Of a DNA stretch of 64,000 nt, positions 43,767 to 54,359 are shown piece by piece. The position numbers and the translations under genes were made by a program. Positions within the stretch are counted from its first letter, which is position 1. The number at the start of each line of letters is the position of its first letter. The stretch is taken from contig JAGTJL010000013.1 of assembly GCA_020746875.1 (NCBI GenBank), positions 930,001 through 994,000 of the forward strand, given 5' to 3'. The notes below the pieces were generated by a model, which was not told where the DNA came from, did no database searches, and saw only the letters and a program-made list of their open reading frames with translations. The stretch comes from Rhexocercosporidium sp. MPI-PUGE-AT-0058. Lineage: Eukaryota > Ascomycota > Leotiomycetes > Helotiales.

Positions 43767-43997
43767 CTTTCCAGTTGGGTTGAGGAGATACGGGATGGGA
43801 CGTTATCCAGCGGTGTGGGTGTGGATTGGAGAATGGTGGTGTCGAGGCAACGAGGCTGTTGTTTTATGAAAGACGCGCCAAGAATCGAGGAGGCGATTTC
43901 AAAGCCTCGTCCGTTTGTCTCCCCCGCGCTTCACCTGAGCTTTGAGCTTCGAGAATATCCCACCACAAATCGATTCCACAACAACAAAGCCGCGACC
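43767..43997. promoter_or_regulatory. bidirectional promoter region between tfb3 and nudC
   Basis: The start codons of tfb3 (minus) and nudC (plus) are separated by only 231 bp, so both promoters must lie in or overlap this stretch. No TATA box is evident. Co-regulation is an inference from spacing alone. Confidence 0.5.
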
Positions 43998-44759
43998 ATG
44001 ACAGACAAAGGTACGTTCAATATTACGTTATATAATACTCTCTACCTCATTTCCCTAGTCACAAAATTTTGTTGCACAAATCATCTAACGAAGTACCCTT
44101 TCTAGAACCAACCAAAGAGGAAGAAGCAGCCGCGGCCGCGAAACAGAAAGAAGAACAAGACGCTCTCCCCTACAAATGGACGCAGACAATCGGCGATCTA
44201 GATATCTCGGTAGAGATACCCGGTAACCTGAAGGCGAGGGATTTGAATGTCGAGGTCAAGAAGAAGAAGTTACTGCTTGCGATCAAGGGCCAGGATCCTA
44301 TTATCAGTGTACGTCTACCTTCCCTAACTCCAACCCAACCCTAGGGCTATTTTTATTCTTATATGCAGAAGAAGATGATTTCAAGCTGATGTGATTCGTA
44401 AACTACAGGGCGACCTCCCCCACGAAATCCACGTCGACGAATCAACATGGACGCTCGTCTCCTCCCCCTCCGGCACCAAGCTTCTCGAACTCCACCTCGA
44501 CAAAGTCAACAAGATGCAATGGTGGGAGCACGTCGTGACCACCGCGCCCAAGATAGACGTCACCAAGATCCAGCCGGAGAACAGCAAGTTGGGTGATCTG
44601 GATGGGGAAACGAGAGGTATGGTCGAGAAGATGATGTATGATCAACGTCAGAAGGAGGCAGGCTTGCCGACGAGTGATGAGGAGAAGAAGAAGCAGATGC
44701 TGGACAAATTTATGAAGGAACATCCAGAGATGGATTTCTCGAAGGCGAAAATGAATTAG
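43998..44759 (+). CDS. nudC: NudC nuclear-movement protein (CS domain)
   Basis: Three exons: 43998-44010 (13 nt), 44106-44308 and 44409-44759, for 188 residues. The introns are GTACGT...TCTAG (95 nt) and GTACGT...TACAG (100 nt), both phase-correct. A short charged N-terminus ([16 protein letters not shown]) precedes the CS/p23-like domain, about residues 28-125: [53 protein letters not shown] and [13 protein letters not shown]. The C-terminal helix ends [18 protein letters not shown], the typical NudC ending. Family role: Hsp90-linked chaperone that stabilises the dynein/LIS1 (NudF) pathway, needed for nuclear migration in hyphae. The length equals that of other fungal NudC proteins. Confidence 0.95.
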
Positions 44760-45262
44760 GATCGTGTGGAGGGGATCTGGGGTGATTGTGGCGGTGGGGG
44801 TTATGAGCTTATGAGATCATGAATGGAGCGAAGCTTGGGTTGCGTTGGGTGTGGTGGGAAAACGGCACGGATGGATCACAAAAACAGTCTATAGAGACTC
44901 TGTATTTTGCCAAGCCTCCGAGTCGCAAAAAATACAAAACAAATGATATCCTCAGGATGTGTTGTTATTGTCCCTGGCAAAGTTGAGAACAATTGAAAAT
45001 TAAGCGAAGTCGATGTGGGAAAGTCAAAACAACATCACCCGGATTGAAATCGAAACGAACTCCGTGTAGCCATCACAATCCATTTCTCGATCATGGCCTC
45101 TCGAAGTCCCCGCCTAAATGCTCATTTCAACATTTTGATATTGTACATATACATATTCCAGTTGATACACGCATCCCTAACTTTTGGTAGCCCCAATGCT
45201 ATTTATCCTCCCATTCCATCTGAACTCTTGACATGCAATTGCCTCACACAACTACATTCAGT
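44760..45262. other. intergenic between converging nudC and swp1
   Basis: 3' regions of both genes; only short chance frames. Confidence 0.5.
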
Positions 45263-46306
45263 CTACCTCTCACCTGCCAAACGACGGCTCTGAACCTCAG
45301 ACAAGGCCTTGCTTCCACTAAGGAAAGCCACCAAGCTAACCACTCCCGCAGCTGGTAACGTCTGGAACAAAGTCCAGTTGTAGTAGTAGAGGAAGAAAAT
45401 ACCCTCCATAGACAGAATCGATCCGAAGAAGAGACTGTGCGAGATTGGAGCGGCTCCAATGGCTTTGGAGAGGTGGGTGAGGTTAGCTCCAAGGTATGCC
45501 CACTATATCCTATCAGTACTTAATCAGACAACCATCAGGGAGGTACGCTTACAGCTCCGAACAGAACTGGCAATGTAGCTAGAACTGCGAGGACAAAGAA
45601 CATCGAGATGATCTTAGGCCCGCTCTTTGGGTCTGCCTTGAAGATGTGGTTGATCTCCTCTCGTTGTCCGTATCTTAATGGGGCGTCGTATTTTGGAAGA
45701 GGGACATTAGGATCGACTTTAACATCTAAGTTGAACACATGGTTGCCGAAACCTTGAGCGGTACCGAAGGATGCTAGGAGAAGTGTAGCTCGGAGGGGTT
45801 GAGTCGAGGTGAGGAGCTGGATCGGGAGGTCTTTTTGGGTCTGGTTACTCCGTCAGCAATTGGCCGTCTAACTCGTAGATTTGAGATACATACAAAATCG
45901 ACTTTGCCCTTTCCGTTCTCCTTAACGGCAAAAGGGAATGTAGCTTCCAATCCTGTATCCTGATCTCTGAGGAGGAGGAATGCCTGATGTGGTCTCTTCG
46001 GCTTCCCATCTTCCGTCGCAGACAAGACAATCTTCAGCGAATCCGCCGCACCCAGCGTAACCGGCTTCGCAAGGGGAACATGATCAGAAAGCCTATCCCA
46101 ATCAATCAGTACGCATTCCACTTCTCAGTCCAGCAATTATCAAGTTCAAAGCTGGGGGAAGAGACGTACTTGTCCTTAAATGCGCTGCCAGCACCGCCCT
46201 TGCCAGTGACCGAGATTACGGCCTCGTCGAAACCCCATTTAGCTGCATCTGCTACTCCTGCACCGAGCAGCAGTATGGAAGGGAGTAATGAGTGTAGGAA
46301 TCGCAT
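45263..46306 (-). CDS. swp1: oligosaccharyltransferase subunit Swp1/ribophorin II
   Basis: Four exons on the minus strand: 46306-46170, 46092-45894, 45840-45553 and 45502-45263, giving 287 residues. The signal peptide is MRFLHSLLPSILLLGAGVADA. The lumenal part has DEAVISVTGKGGAGSAFKDK and HQAFLLLRDQDTGLEATFPF, then TQKDLPIQLLTSTQPLRATL. Three membrane helices close the protein: ISMFFVLAVLATLPVLFGA, a middle one in exon 4 (IGAAPISHSLFFGSILSMEG) and TLFQTLPAAGVVSLVAFLSG. This is the Swp1/ribophorin II layout. Role: non-catalytic subunit of the ER oligosaccharyltransferase that N-glycosylates nascent proteins. Introns are GT-AG (77, 53 and 50 nt) and phases close exactly. The length agrees with yeast Swp1 (about 286 residues). 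Confidence 0.92.
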
Positions 46307-47103
46307 TGTTGGTTGTTGAGTTTTCGTGTGGTGGTGGGATTCTGGTCTGGAAGCTCCTCAGCCGCGTACCTCGACTGTGCTGGACGTGAAAGGTGTCCGA
46401 ACTTCGTAGCGTGGACAGGGGTCTACAATTGCCGGGCGTGAACTTCGAGGAGACTTGGGGATTCAAACTTTTGACACACCCCATACATATCAACACAAGA
46501 CAAGACTAATTTGGATATGATTTACATTTTTCCATTGTAGAACTATCAATTGTAATGCCCAATTTGATTCTGATAAGTACCAAATTTATCTTCACCCTCA
46601 ATGTTGAATCTGGCTTGCTAAGGGGCAAAGACCGGTTGGATACCATGCTTTCGTACATTGAATATCATCTGTCAAACATGTCTCAATGCGTCAAATCTTT
46701 CTTGAATAATTCATTGAGCTTCATCTTGTCTCTTGCTATCGACGTTAAGACATTTTCCTCCCAGTTTGCAATACTCATCCTCTACATCGGCGGCTTCCGC
46801 TGGGCGGGCTTTGGCGACAAAGATCTGGAATCTCCCCTGGATGCCTGTCGGGGCCCGCGGCGACACTACAGCTTCTCATAGACAAATGTCATAGGCTTTT
46901 AATCCGCGCAGATAGCTGATACAGCGGGTCTCTGAGATGCGAATCTCCCATTAGCTGTGGGTACAAATCTTGAGGCTCGGTGGCGGCCGGCATTGAAGAA
47001 TATAAAGGTAACGAGATGTCCCTCTCTCAAAACATTCATCAAACAATACATCAACAACAACTCCTCTTTCGGACAAGCTCAGGTTTCATACAAGAAAGAT
47101 ATC
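46307..47103. other. divergent intergenic region between swp1 and xanA
   Basis: Contains both promoters. A 108-codon plus-strand frame at 46555-46881 has no recognisable feature. The frame of xanA stays open upstream to 46957, but that part does not resemble the family. Confidence 0.5.
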
Positions 47104-48234
47104 ATGGCAGTCAAGACCCTCGAAGTTCGCCCTCTCCAAGCACCCAACTCAACTTCCGCAGTTGACTTTGGTGTTGAAATCAATAATGCCGACCTAGAGA
47201 ATCTCTCCGAACACGACTTCCAGATAATTCGCAACGCACTCTACCACTCTCATGTTGTCGTCCTCAAGAACCAACATACCCTCTCCGCAAAAGCGCAATA
47301 CGAACTCACCAAACGCTTCGATCCAACTTCTGAGAGTTACGGCCATGGCAAGACTTTGGATGCCAAACGTTCGGTCCTTCATCCCGACCTCAAAACCATT
47401 CCACACCAGCCCCAAGTCCAAGTTATCGGAAATGGATCTTATGATGAGTACGAGGGCTTGAAGAACATCAAGCTTGTTCACCCCCACCACAAGACCTTCC
47501 ACAAAGTCCCTATCCCAGAGGAAGATGACTTGGATTTCACTCGCTTCTACCGATGGCACATCGACGCAGCACTCTATGCACTCAACCCACCTAAAGTCAC
47601 CTCTCTCATCGCCATCAAAGTTCCGGCCGGTCGACGCCAGACTCTCCGCTACGACGATGGAACTGGCGAGGAGATGGACGTTCCACTTGGAACGACAGCT
47701 TTCGTCTCCGGGCAGAACATGTACAACATTCTAAGCGAGGAAGACAAGGAATTCGTCCGAAATGCCAAAGTCGAATACGCTCCTCACCCGTACATCTGGA
47801 TGTCTCCAGCTAAGAGCCGATCAGATGGCCTCGGAATGGTCTCCGATGGAACCGAGCTCGCTCTCTCAGACCTCCCTCCCGTCGACGAGAGATCGATCAA
47901 GATCCTGCCTATGTGCTGGAAAAACCCCCTCTCCGGCAACCTCGCTCTTCAGATCCATCCCAGCGCCATCAAAGCCATTCATCTTCCTAATGGAGAGGTC
48001 ATGACTGATCTGAAAGAAGTTCGAGATTTGGTGCATCGTTTGCAACGTCCTGCTATCTCGCCACAGCATGTTTATCCACATGACTGGGAGGAAGGCGATT
48101 GTGTCTTGTTCAATAACCAGGGTGTTCTGCACTCTGTCGTGGGTGCTTTCAGCCCCGAAGAGAAGCGTCTTTTCAGACAGTGCAATCTGGCTTCGAGTGA
48201 GGGTGTCGAGGGACCAGATGGAAAGTTCTACTAG
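47104..48234 (+). CDS. xanA: xanthine dioxygenase XanA (Fe(II)/2-oxoglutarate dependent)
   Basis: Single exon, 376 residues from MAVKTLEVRPLQAP, the start matching known XanA proteins. It belongs to the TauD/TfdA fold. The iron facial triad is visible as H152-x-D154 in FYRWHIDAALYALNPP and the distal His343 in NNQGVLHSVVGAF, with the 2-oxoglutarate-binding Arg in EEKRLFRQCNLA. Family-specific stretches include YGHGKTLDAKRSVLHPDLKT, VPAGRRQTLRYDDG and EYAPHPYIWMSPAKS. Reaction: xanthine + O2 + 2-oxoglutarate to urate + succinate + CO2, a cytosolic fungal alternative to the molybdenum enzyme xanthine dehydrogenase in purine use. Neighbouring genes are not purine genes. Expression in the family is controlled by nitrogen and uric-acid regulators; I did not identify their sites. 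Confidence 0.95.
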   Translation: MAVKTLEVRPLQAPNSTSAVDFGVEINNADLENLSEHDFQIIRNALYHSHVVVLKNQHTLSAKAQYELTKRFDPTSESYGHGKTLDAKRSVLHPDLKTIPHQPQVQVIGNGSYDEYEGLKNIKLVHPHHKTFHKVPIPEEDDLDFTRFYRWHIDAALYALNPPKVTSLIAIKVPAGRRQTLRYDDGTGEEMDVPLGTTAFVSGQNMYNILSEEDKEFVRNAKVEYAPHPYIWMSPAKSRSDGLGMVSDGTELALSDLPPVDERSIKILPMCWKNPLSGNLALQIHPSAIKAIHLPNGEVMTDLKEVRDLVHRLQRPAISPQHVYPHDWEEGDCVLFNNQGVLHSVVGAFSPEEKRLFRQCNLASSEGVEGPDGKFY

Positions 48235-50141
48235 ACTTAGGAGCAGAAGCGTGGAGGGATCAATGAGGGGGGAGTAGTGAGACATTCGCATGTGCTTATG
48301 CTTATTTGGTTTCTTTTCGCTACGTTGTGCGACTTTCGTTTGGTGTTGGGATGAATTTACGAACTCGGCGTTGGACGCATCAAGCCTCAATGAGGAACTC
48401 GGCGTTTTCTTCGTAACAAGCGTATACCCATTTGGCTCTAGTTACAATTATTTGGTTTGTTGCTATACTCCACTTTTTACTTTCAGAAAGAAATAAACAA
48501 CTATGAACTCGCGAGAAGGCAAGCGAGAATTTGACTCAGATTCGCAATCATCGTGTAGGTGGTGTGTCTAAGCTGACCATCCAACAACTCCTCAGCATGT
48601 GATAAATAGTAATAGGAGAACAAGCCCGTGAAAATCATCCCAAATCCAATTTATATAAATCATATCGCACACCTACACCTTCAGAACATCACACAGGAGC
48701 ATGACTTGCTGCCTAGTGTCTTTCACATGCAGGGACTAGAAATCTATACGGTGAAGGTAAGGGCTCACCAGGGGGTGCGGCTATTCGTGATACCGCGAAA
48801 ATTGGAAAACTCGCAAAAGCTGACAACGCAACTAAGTAAAGTTTAATAAACTGGATACGTAGTTAATGAAGAGCATTCTCTACTTTCACACTGTAGAAAT
48901 TGATTGCGGAATTGCATTGTGGCGAGAAATAAGGTTGCCAACAAAAGTCATCGTATCACGAATTCCTGCACCCCCTGGTGGCTCTTGGGGATGGGTGTGT
49001 TACACACTCGCGACGGGATCTCACACTGCAGTGAAGTGAGTGGATGCTGCGGAACAGGCATTTATCAGGGTAATCACAAGCTATCCTCAGCCTCGTGATA
49101 CCATTAAGGGGTGAGAGTGAGAGTGAGTGTCAGCCTTGGGCTGGATGTTAGTTTCTCACATATTTTGATGCTTGTATATTTGGATTCGAAAGCTTGTGAT
49201 CATCAGCTTGGCGACTAATAACGTTGGATGGAAGAGGGTTTGAATCAAGTGAAAAGCGGTACGGGTTGTAATATTCCGCTGTCTATCCGCAGATATGCAA
49301 GACAAGAACTTCTCGAATAAGGGTCTTACTCGTAGCTCGTGTCTTCTTCAGCCAATATCTTCGTGTGGTTGACAGACTTGCCATAAGCGCCGCAGCCGTA
49401 TGGGGACGCCGCAGCACATCCAACTCGTTTCCCCATCCATCAAGTATCAGCTGAGACGAGCAGATTTCCCTCTTGCCCATGGGGATCCCGCAAAGAGGAA
49501 AGAGGAACATGCACGGGATGTATTTTCTCCTGTGCGGGATGGGGATGTCGAAGAAGGGAAGTGGTTTCTATTGGCTCGAGATGGGTTGAAGACTTTAGCC
49601 TGATGAATGTGCTGCATCTCTGGGTGCCTTCATGCAGTTGACAGGGGATGCTGATAGGAGTGGGAAGTGTAACAGAAGAACTGGGACGATCTTGCTTCGT
49701 ACATCCCACGTCAACTACTCCCAAGTCATGTCAAGTTTGTCACGATGCTCCGATGTGCCTTGAACACAGTAATGTGCTCGTCAGCTGTGGCTGTTTGACT
49801 CAAGATGGCATATCTCCGGCCTCTCATTTGATGACGGCGGTCTTAAGTTCAGCTCGTGACACCCCTCCTCCCTCGCCCTCGGACCAATTTCCGCACTACC
49901 GATTTACATCACATCACCGCCTCGACCGCTACTTTCGGGACTTATCTGGGGAATTCGATGAGGTGGCTGCCGCTGCTGCTGCTGAACAACCCCAACAACC
50001 GTACATGCCACGACACTCACTCCTTTAAAAGACTCCCAACCTCCCGTGTGCGTCGCAGACCAGTTGTCCTGACGTGACCTGACTTCCCCTTTCTCCACGA
50101 TCCGAACGAGCACGCTTCATGGAGCGCCAGCGAGACGAGAT
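48235..50141. other. intergenic, no gene seen
   Basis: Nearly 1.9 kb with only short overlapping frames. A small gagagtgagagtgagtg repeat lies near 49112-49130. The last few hundred bases (CT-rich, 49860-50100) are likely promoter or leader of the lipase gene. Confidence 0.5.
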
Positions 50142-52604
50142 ATGGTGTTGCTAGAATACCTCCAGAAGACCAGTCCGCTCTGCTACAACACTGGCGCCCA
50201 CCAGAAGCAACTACCCCCCTCCGCGCCCGTGAGAGCATATCTCTGCAATGAGGACTCCGGGCTCGCAAGGCGCACCTCTCTCTCAGGGGCCAGTCGGTGG
50301 GGGATTCTCGGTCCTGCCGCGGAGATATTAAGAGGCAGTGCGGATTTGGTCAATAACGCCGTTCTGGGACTTCGGGATGGGTTGACGGAAGAAGAGAGAT
50401 TGGCGAAAGCCAAGAAGGAGGAGAGGAAGCAGATTCTAGCTCTGCGCATGAAGAATGCCGAGACCATGGATCAGTGGAAGGCAGCGGCTAAAGAGTTAGA
50501 CGTCCTCGACGACAACGAAGCCTGGAAAGCCGATTCTACGTCTATGTCCTGCGAATTCGATGCGGAACTTGTCGAGACGAGACTAAAGCAGTTGGACGAG
50601 GCGAGGATCAACTGCGACGTCAAGGCTATGCTGCATCTCGTGCGGACGGCGCTGGCAAGGGATTTGGGCGGGATGGGCAATATCAGACTTTACAAGCATT
50701 CGCATATTGGAACGAAGGATCTTATTGAGCGGTACATCGACTCCACGCTTGACACGATACGCTCGCTGGTGGAGAAGAGCAAGATTAGTCTGCCGGATGG
50801 GTTAGAGACCAAGGATATACTTGAGCAGGTGGTTCATGCAAGGCAGGCGTTTGGGAGGAGTGCTCTGTTGCTTAGTGGAGGTGCTACGTTTGGAATGAAC
50901 CATGTTGGGGTTCTGAAGGCCCTTTTCGAAGCGAAGCTCTTGCCACGGATCATTTCCGGGGCGTCTGCAGGCAGTATCGTCTGTGCTGTTCTCTGCACGC
51001 GGATTGATGAAGAGATTCCAGAGGTCTTGAAGGCTTTTCCTCATGGTGATCTGGCTGTCTTCGAAGAGGATGGGAATGAAGACGGTATCCTGGAGCGTGT
51101 CAGACGGTTGTTGACCCAAGGAGCCTGGATCGATATCAAGCACCTGACGAGGGTTATGCAGGAACTGCTGGGCGACATGACTTTCCAGGAGGCATACAAC
51201 CGTACCAGAAGGATTCTCAATATCTGTGTTTCGTCTGCATCGGTCTACGAACTCCCTCGGCTGCTCAACTATGTCACTTCGCCAAATGTCATGATCTGGT
51301 CGGCTGTTGCAGCTTCTTGCTCTGTACCTGTCCTTTTCTCAGCAGCTCAATTACTGGTCAAGAATCCTATTACCGGCGAGAATAGTCCTTGGAATCCGAC
51401 ACCGCAAAAATGGATTGATGGGAGTGTGGACAACGATCTCCCCATGACTCGATTGGCAGAGATGTTCAACGTCAATCATTTCATTGTCTCACAGGTGAAT
51501 CCGCACGTCGTTCCGTTTCTGGTCAAGAATGACATTTCTATCACCAAAAACGCCAATTCGGAGGGAAGTTCTGGACCAGGCTGGGTCTATACATTGACAA
51601 ACTTGGCAAAAGACGAGGCTCTTCATCGAATGCAGGTCCTTGCCGAGTTAGGCATCTTTCCCAATCTAGTCACTAAAGCCAGATCAGTGTTGAGCCAGAA
51701 GTACTCAGGCGACATCACGATCCTCCCAGAGATTGAATACAAAGACTTTCCGAGGATGCTCAAGAATCCCACTACAGATTTCATGCTCCAGGCTTGTCTT
51801 TGTGGGGAAAGGGCTACGTGGCCGAAGCTTAGCAGGATAAGGAATCACTGTGCTGTTGAGCTGGAACTCGATGCTGCAGTACAGAGACTACGAGCAAGAG
51901 TTGTGTTCAGTCCAAGTCAAGTCGACCTCAGACGGATGACAACAGGAAGCTTCAGAAGCCCCGTCAAGAGGACCGCAAGAACGAGACGAGATAGCGGCGG
52001 CAGTGTCCAAGCTTTAATACCACTAAACAACGAGCCAGAAGAAGATGACACTAGGAAAGGGGTTAGACCTCCCTTGCGAACTTCAAGTAGCCACTGGAGC
52101 GTCACAAGACGATACCTACCGCCTCTCACAACACCCACTCCTCGAACAGCGCACGGAACCCCAATGCCAACACCCTCACTATCCCAACCCGTAAACAAGA
52201 AACTAGACCTCAACATCCCCTTCCCTGACCTCTCCTCCGCAGGGGAAACGTCCCACTCTCCTCCCTCCTCAGACGCAGACATCGATTCACATACCGACGA
52301 AAGTAGCCCAGAGCCCGATGCCACAGACGACAACATGCCAGGGCTAGGACTCTACTTCTCAAATCCGAATCATACTGCCTCTGACGAGGTGGATATCTTT
52401 TCCTCCAGTCAGCCGATCACTGCTAAGACGGATCATGTGCTCGCTACATCGCCTCTATCTTCTAGAGCAAATCTCGTGGCCTCGCCATTGTCTATAAAGA
52501 AAGGGCTAGAAGGGAAGAGTACGGGACAGCCTAGTAGTCCGGAGTTGAGGTATAAGAAGCTTTTTCATCCGCCGCTACAGGATCAGCCGATTGTCCCGGA
52601 ATGA
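50142..52604 (+). CDS. patatin-like lipase, Tgl3/4/5 (SDP1) family
   Basis: Single exon, 820 residues. A DUF3336-type region lies ahead of the catalytic domain (EERKQILALRMKNAETMDQW, ELDVLDDNEAWKAD). The patatin fold begins at about 240: oxyanion loop ALLLSGGATFGMNHVGV, nucleophile elbow ISGASAGS with Ser275 in G-x-S-x-G, and the catalytic aspartate in KWIDGSVDNDLPM (Asp426). ARDLGGMGNIRLYKHSHIGT upstream is typical of yeast Tgl3/Tgl4/Tgl5 and plant SDP1. The C-terminal ~200 residues are Ser/Pro-rich and disordered and probably regulatory. Role: triacylglycerol lipase on lipid droplets, with possible lysophospholipid acyltransferase or phospholipase activity. The N-terminal 40 residues are less typical, so a short upstream exon may have been missed. 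Confidence 0.88.
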   Translation: MVLLEYLQKTSPLCYNTGAHQKQLPPSAPVRAYLCNEDSGLARRTSLSGASRWGILGPAAEILRGSADLVNNAVLGLRDGLTEEERLAKAKKEERKQILALRMKNAETMDQWKAAAKELDVLDDNEAWKADSTSMSCEFDAELVETRLKQLDEARINCDVKAMLHLVRTALARDLGGMGNIRLYKHSHIGTKDLIERYIDSTLDTIRSLVEKSKISLPDGLETKDILEQVVHARQAFGRSALLLSGGATFGMNHVGVLKALFEAKLLPRIISGASAGSIVCAVLCTRIDEEIPEVLKAFPHGDLAVFEEDGNEDGILERVRRLLTQGAWIDIKHLTRVMQELLGDMTFQEAYNRTRRILNICVSSASVYELPRLLNYVTSPNVMIWSAVAASCSVPVLFSAAQLLVKNPITGENSPWNPTPQKWIDGSVDNDLPMTRLAEMFNVNHFIVSQVNPHVVPFLVKNDISITKNANSEGSSGPGWVYTLTNLAKDEALHRMQVLAELGIFPNLVTKARSVLSQKYSGDITILPEIEYKDFPRMLKNPTTDFMLQACLCGERATWPKLSRIRNHCAVELELDAAVQRLRARVVFSPSQVDLRRMTTGSFRSPVKRTARTRRDSGGSVQALIPLNNEPEEDDTRKGVRPPLRTSSSHWSVTRRYLPPLTTPTPRTAHGTPMPTPSLSQPVNKKLDLNIPFPDLSSAGETSHSPPSSDADIDSHTDESSPEPDATDDNMPGLGLYFSNPNHTASDEVDIFSSSQPITAKTDHVLATSPLSSRANLVASPLSIKKGLEGKSTGQPSSPELRYKKLFHPPLQDQPIVPE

Positions 52605-53169
52605 AACGACATGCAGGTATACGGCCACATTCACGCACACATTTACACACACATTCACATTCGCATACGTATAAGCATGCAAGCATTCAGATACTTTTTC
52701 TTTTGTCTTATACAATCGTTGTAATATAGCGCATGGCTGCATAGGGAGGGCGATGGCAAGGGCAATGGGTCGGAGCAAGCTGGAGTTTTGCAATTTTAGT
52801 CTTGGAGCATTGTATAGAGAGGGCGAGATGAGATGAGACCGGAGCATTCTGGCGTTTTGCTAATCGGGCATGAGTTATGGCATGGCATGAGATACGGATT
52901 GATTTTTGGAACCTGAGCATGAGATAGATGAAGCATATTTTCGAGTGGTCGTTCAACTGTAGAGGAGAACAATGAAGCAATTACAACAAAAAGTGGTGAG
53001 CTTAGTCCACCAGAATGAGATGATTGGTTTGCTTCATTCTTTTCGCTATCACATTCTAGTACTCGTGATCGTGCACATCATGGCTTCCTAGACATTTTCT
53101 GTCTAGGAGTAGATTCCCGATTATAGCATGGCATGGCATAGCATGAGAGATATGATCTCGCCCATGATG
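52605..53169. repeat. intergenic with a CA/TTCACA microsatellite
   Basis: The 3' flank of the lipase gene includes 52619-52672, an imperfect cacattcacgcacacattt microsatellite. The words tggcatggcat and gagatga recur near 52832-53145. No gene. Confidence 0.55.
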
Positions 53170-54185
53170 GTCAGATCTACTCACACTCTAATCATAATTG
53201 CTAGATTCAGCGGGATTCACTCGATCTCCAACCTTCGACAACTGAGACTGGGCGTGAAACTCATTGAAGCAGGATCGGATTTCGGAGGCGTCTGGCATTG
53301 GAGTAGGTATTTTAGTGCTAGGGTTGATTCTAAGACGCCCTCTTGTCAGATATCTATTCCGGAGGGGTGGAAGAATTGGGATGTAAGATCTTCCGTTCAC
53401 GTTTCCTGTCCTGCACTCTCTTTTTGGCTACCCGCATTAATACTAGTTTTTGGGCTTGGGAAGTTAGGAACCGTGAGGTCTCGCGAGATTTTTGATATGA
53501 GATGTTATTACGATAAATAGCTATATATATGTGCTGAATCTGAGACAATACAGTGGAGCGAGCGCTTCCCCAGACACGAGGAACCATGCAAGTATTTCGC
53601 CCATTGCGATGAACGTTTCGACCTGAAGAAAGATACCATCTTCAACACCGTCATAGAAGGCATAAAATACAGAAACAGCCACTGCATATCCCACACCAGA
53701 GACGGACTTGTAGCGAAATCCAATTACTTCGCCCTAGCCACAGGTTCAAGCTACAAAACACTACCCCGAATTCAAAGACATAGACAAATACAAATGAACT
53801 CCAGTACACCCCACCAACTTCCCTGACTCAGGCCTCGACATGAAAGGGGAGAGAGTAGCCGTGATACGAAACGGCGCAACAGGCGTTCAAATCGTGCAGG
53901 AGCTTGCGAGGACAGACTGCCTACATCCGCACACCTAACATCTCGCTTCCGATGAAGCAGCGGAACCTCACGGCTGCCGAGCAGAATTTCTCGAAACAGT
54001 CATACGCCTCGCTCTGGCTTTCCGTTTGACGCCCCCCCCGATATCGATCTGGGATGTGAGCTAAGAGGAGCGGGAAGCGTACTGGGTGTGGATTTGTATG
54101 AACGGACTGTGAGGGGAAGGTTAGCGAGTTAGGATGGTTTTGATATTTTAAGAACAAGACTTAGAATGAGGATTAGTTCGAGAGT
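53170..54185 (+). pseudogene. relic of a Baeyer-Villiger/flavin-containing monooxygenase
   Basis: The first exon remnant (to 53382) reads GVKLIEAGSDFGGVWHW and ARVDSKTPSCQISIPEGWKN, the FAD-domain start of fungal BVMOs. An intron follows (GTAAGA at 53383 to CAG at 53553). The second exon reads WSERFPRHEEPCKYFAHCDE, DLKKDTIFNTVIEG and GLVAKSNYFALATGSSYK. Then a frameshift near 53760, a TGA at 53795, FPDSGLDMKGERVAVI with GATGVQIVQELART, a second frameshift near 53915, SLPMKQRNLTAAEQ, another stop, and traces such as REAYWVWI to about 54180. The first glycine motif of the FAD fold is destroyed (ARFSGI in place of G-x-G-x-x-G), and the C-terminal third is absent. These enzymes insert oxygen into ketones using FAD and NADPH; this copy cannot. 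Confidence 0.75.
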
Positions 54186-54359
54186 GATATAAGGCATATG
54201 TCTTCCGGAGGAGGTTGACTTGAACATGTGTTTTCGATTGTCATCGAGTATTAAAGGGGTCTAAGCGAAGACCTCGCTTCGTTAAACTCTAAGCCCCTAA
54301 ACCAAACACAAATTGAAAAATACCATGCCAAGTAAAGTCATTGCCTCGTAATTTCGTAA

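Noticed and set aside
46957..47103. 49-residue N-terminal extension of XanA
   Set aside because: Family proteins start at the position of 47104; the added sequence is unrelated leader.
53128..53520. 130-codon frame as an intact small protein
   Set aside because: It is the first exon of the monooxygenase relic read through its intron.
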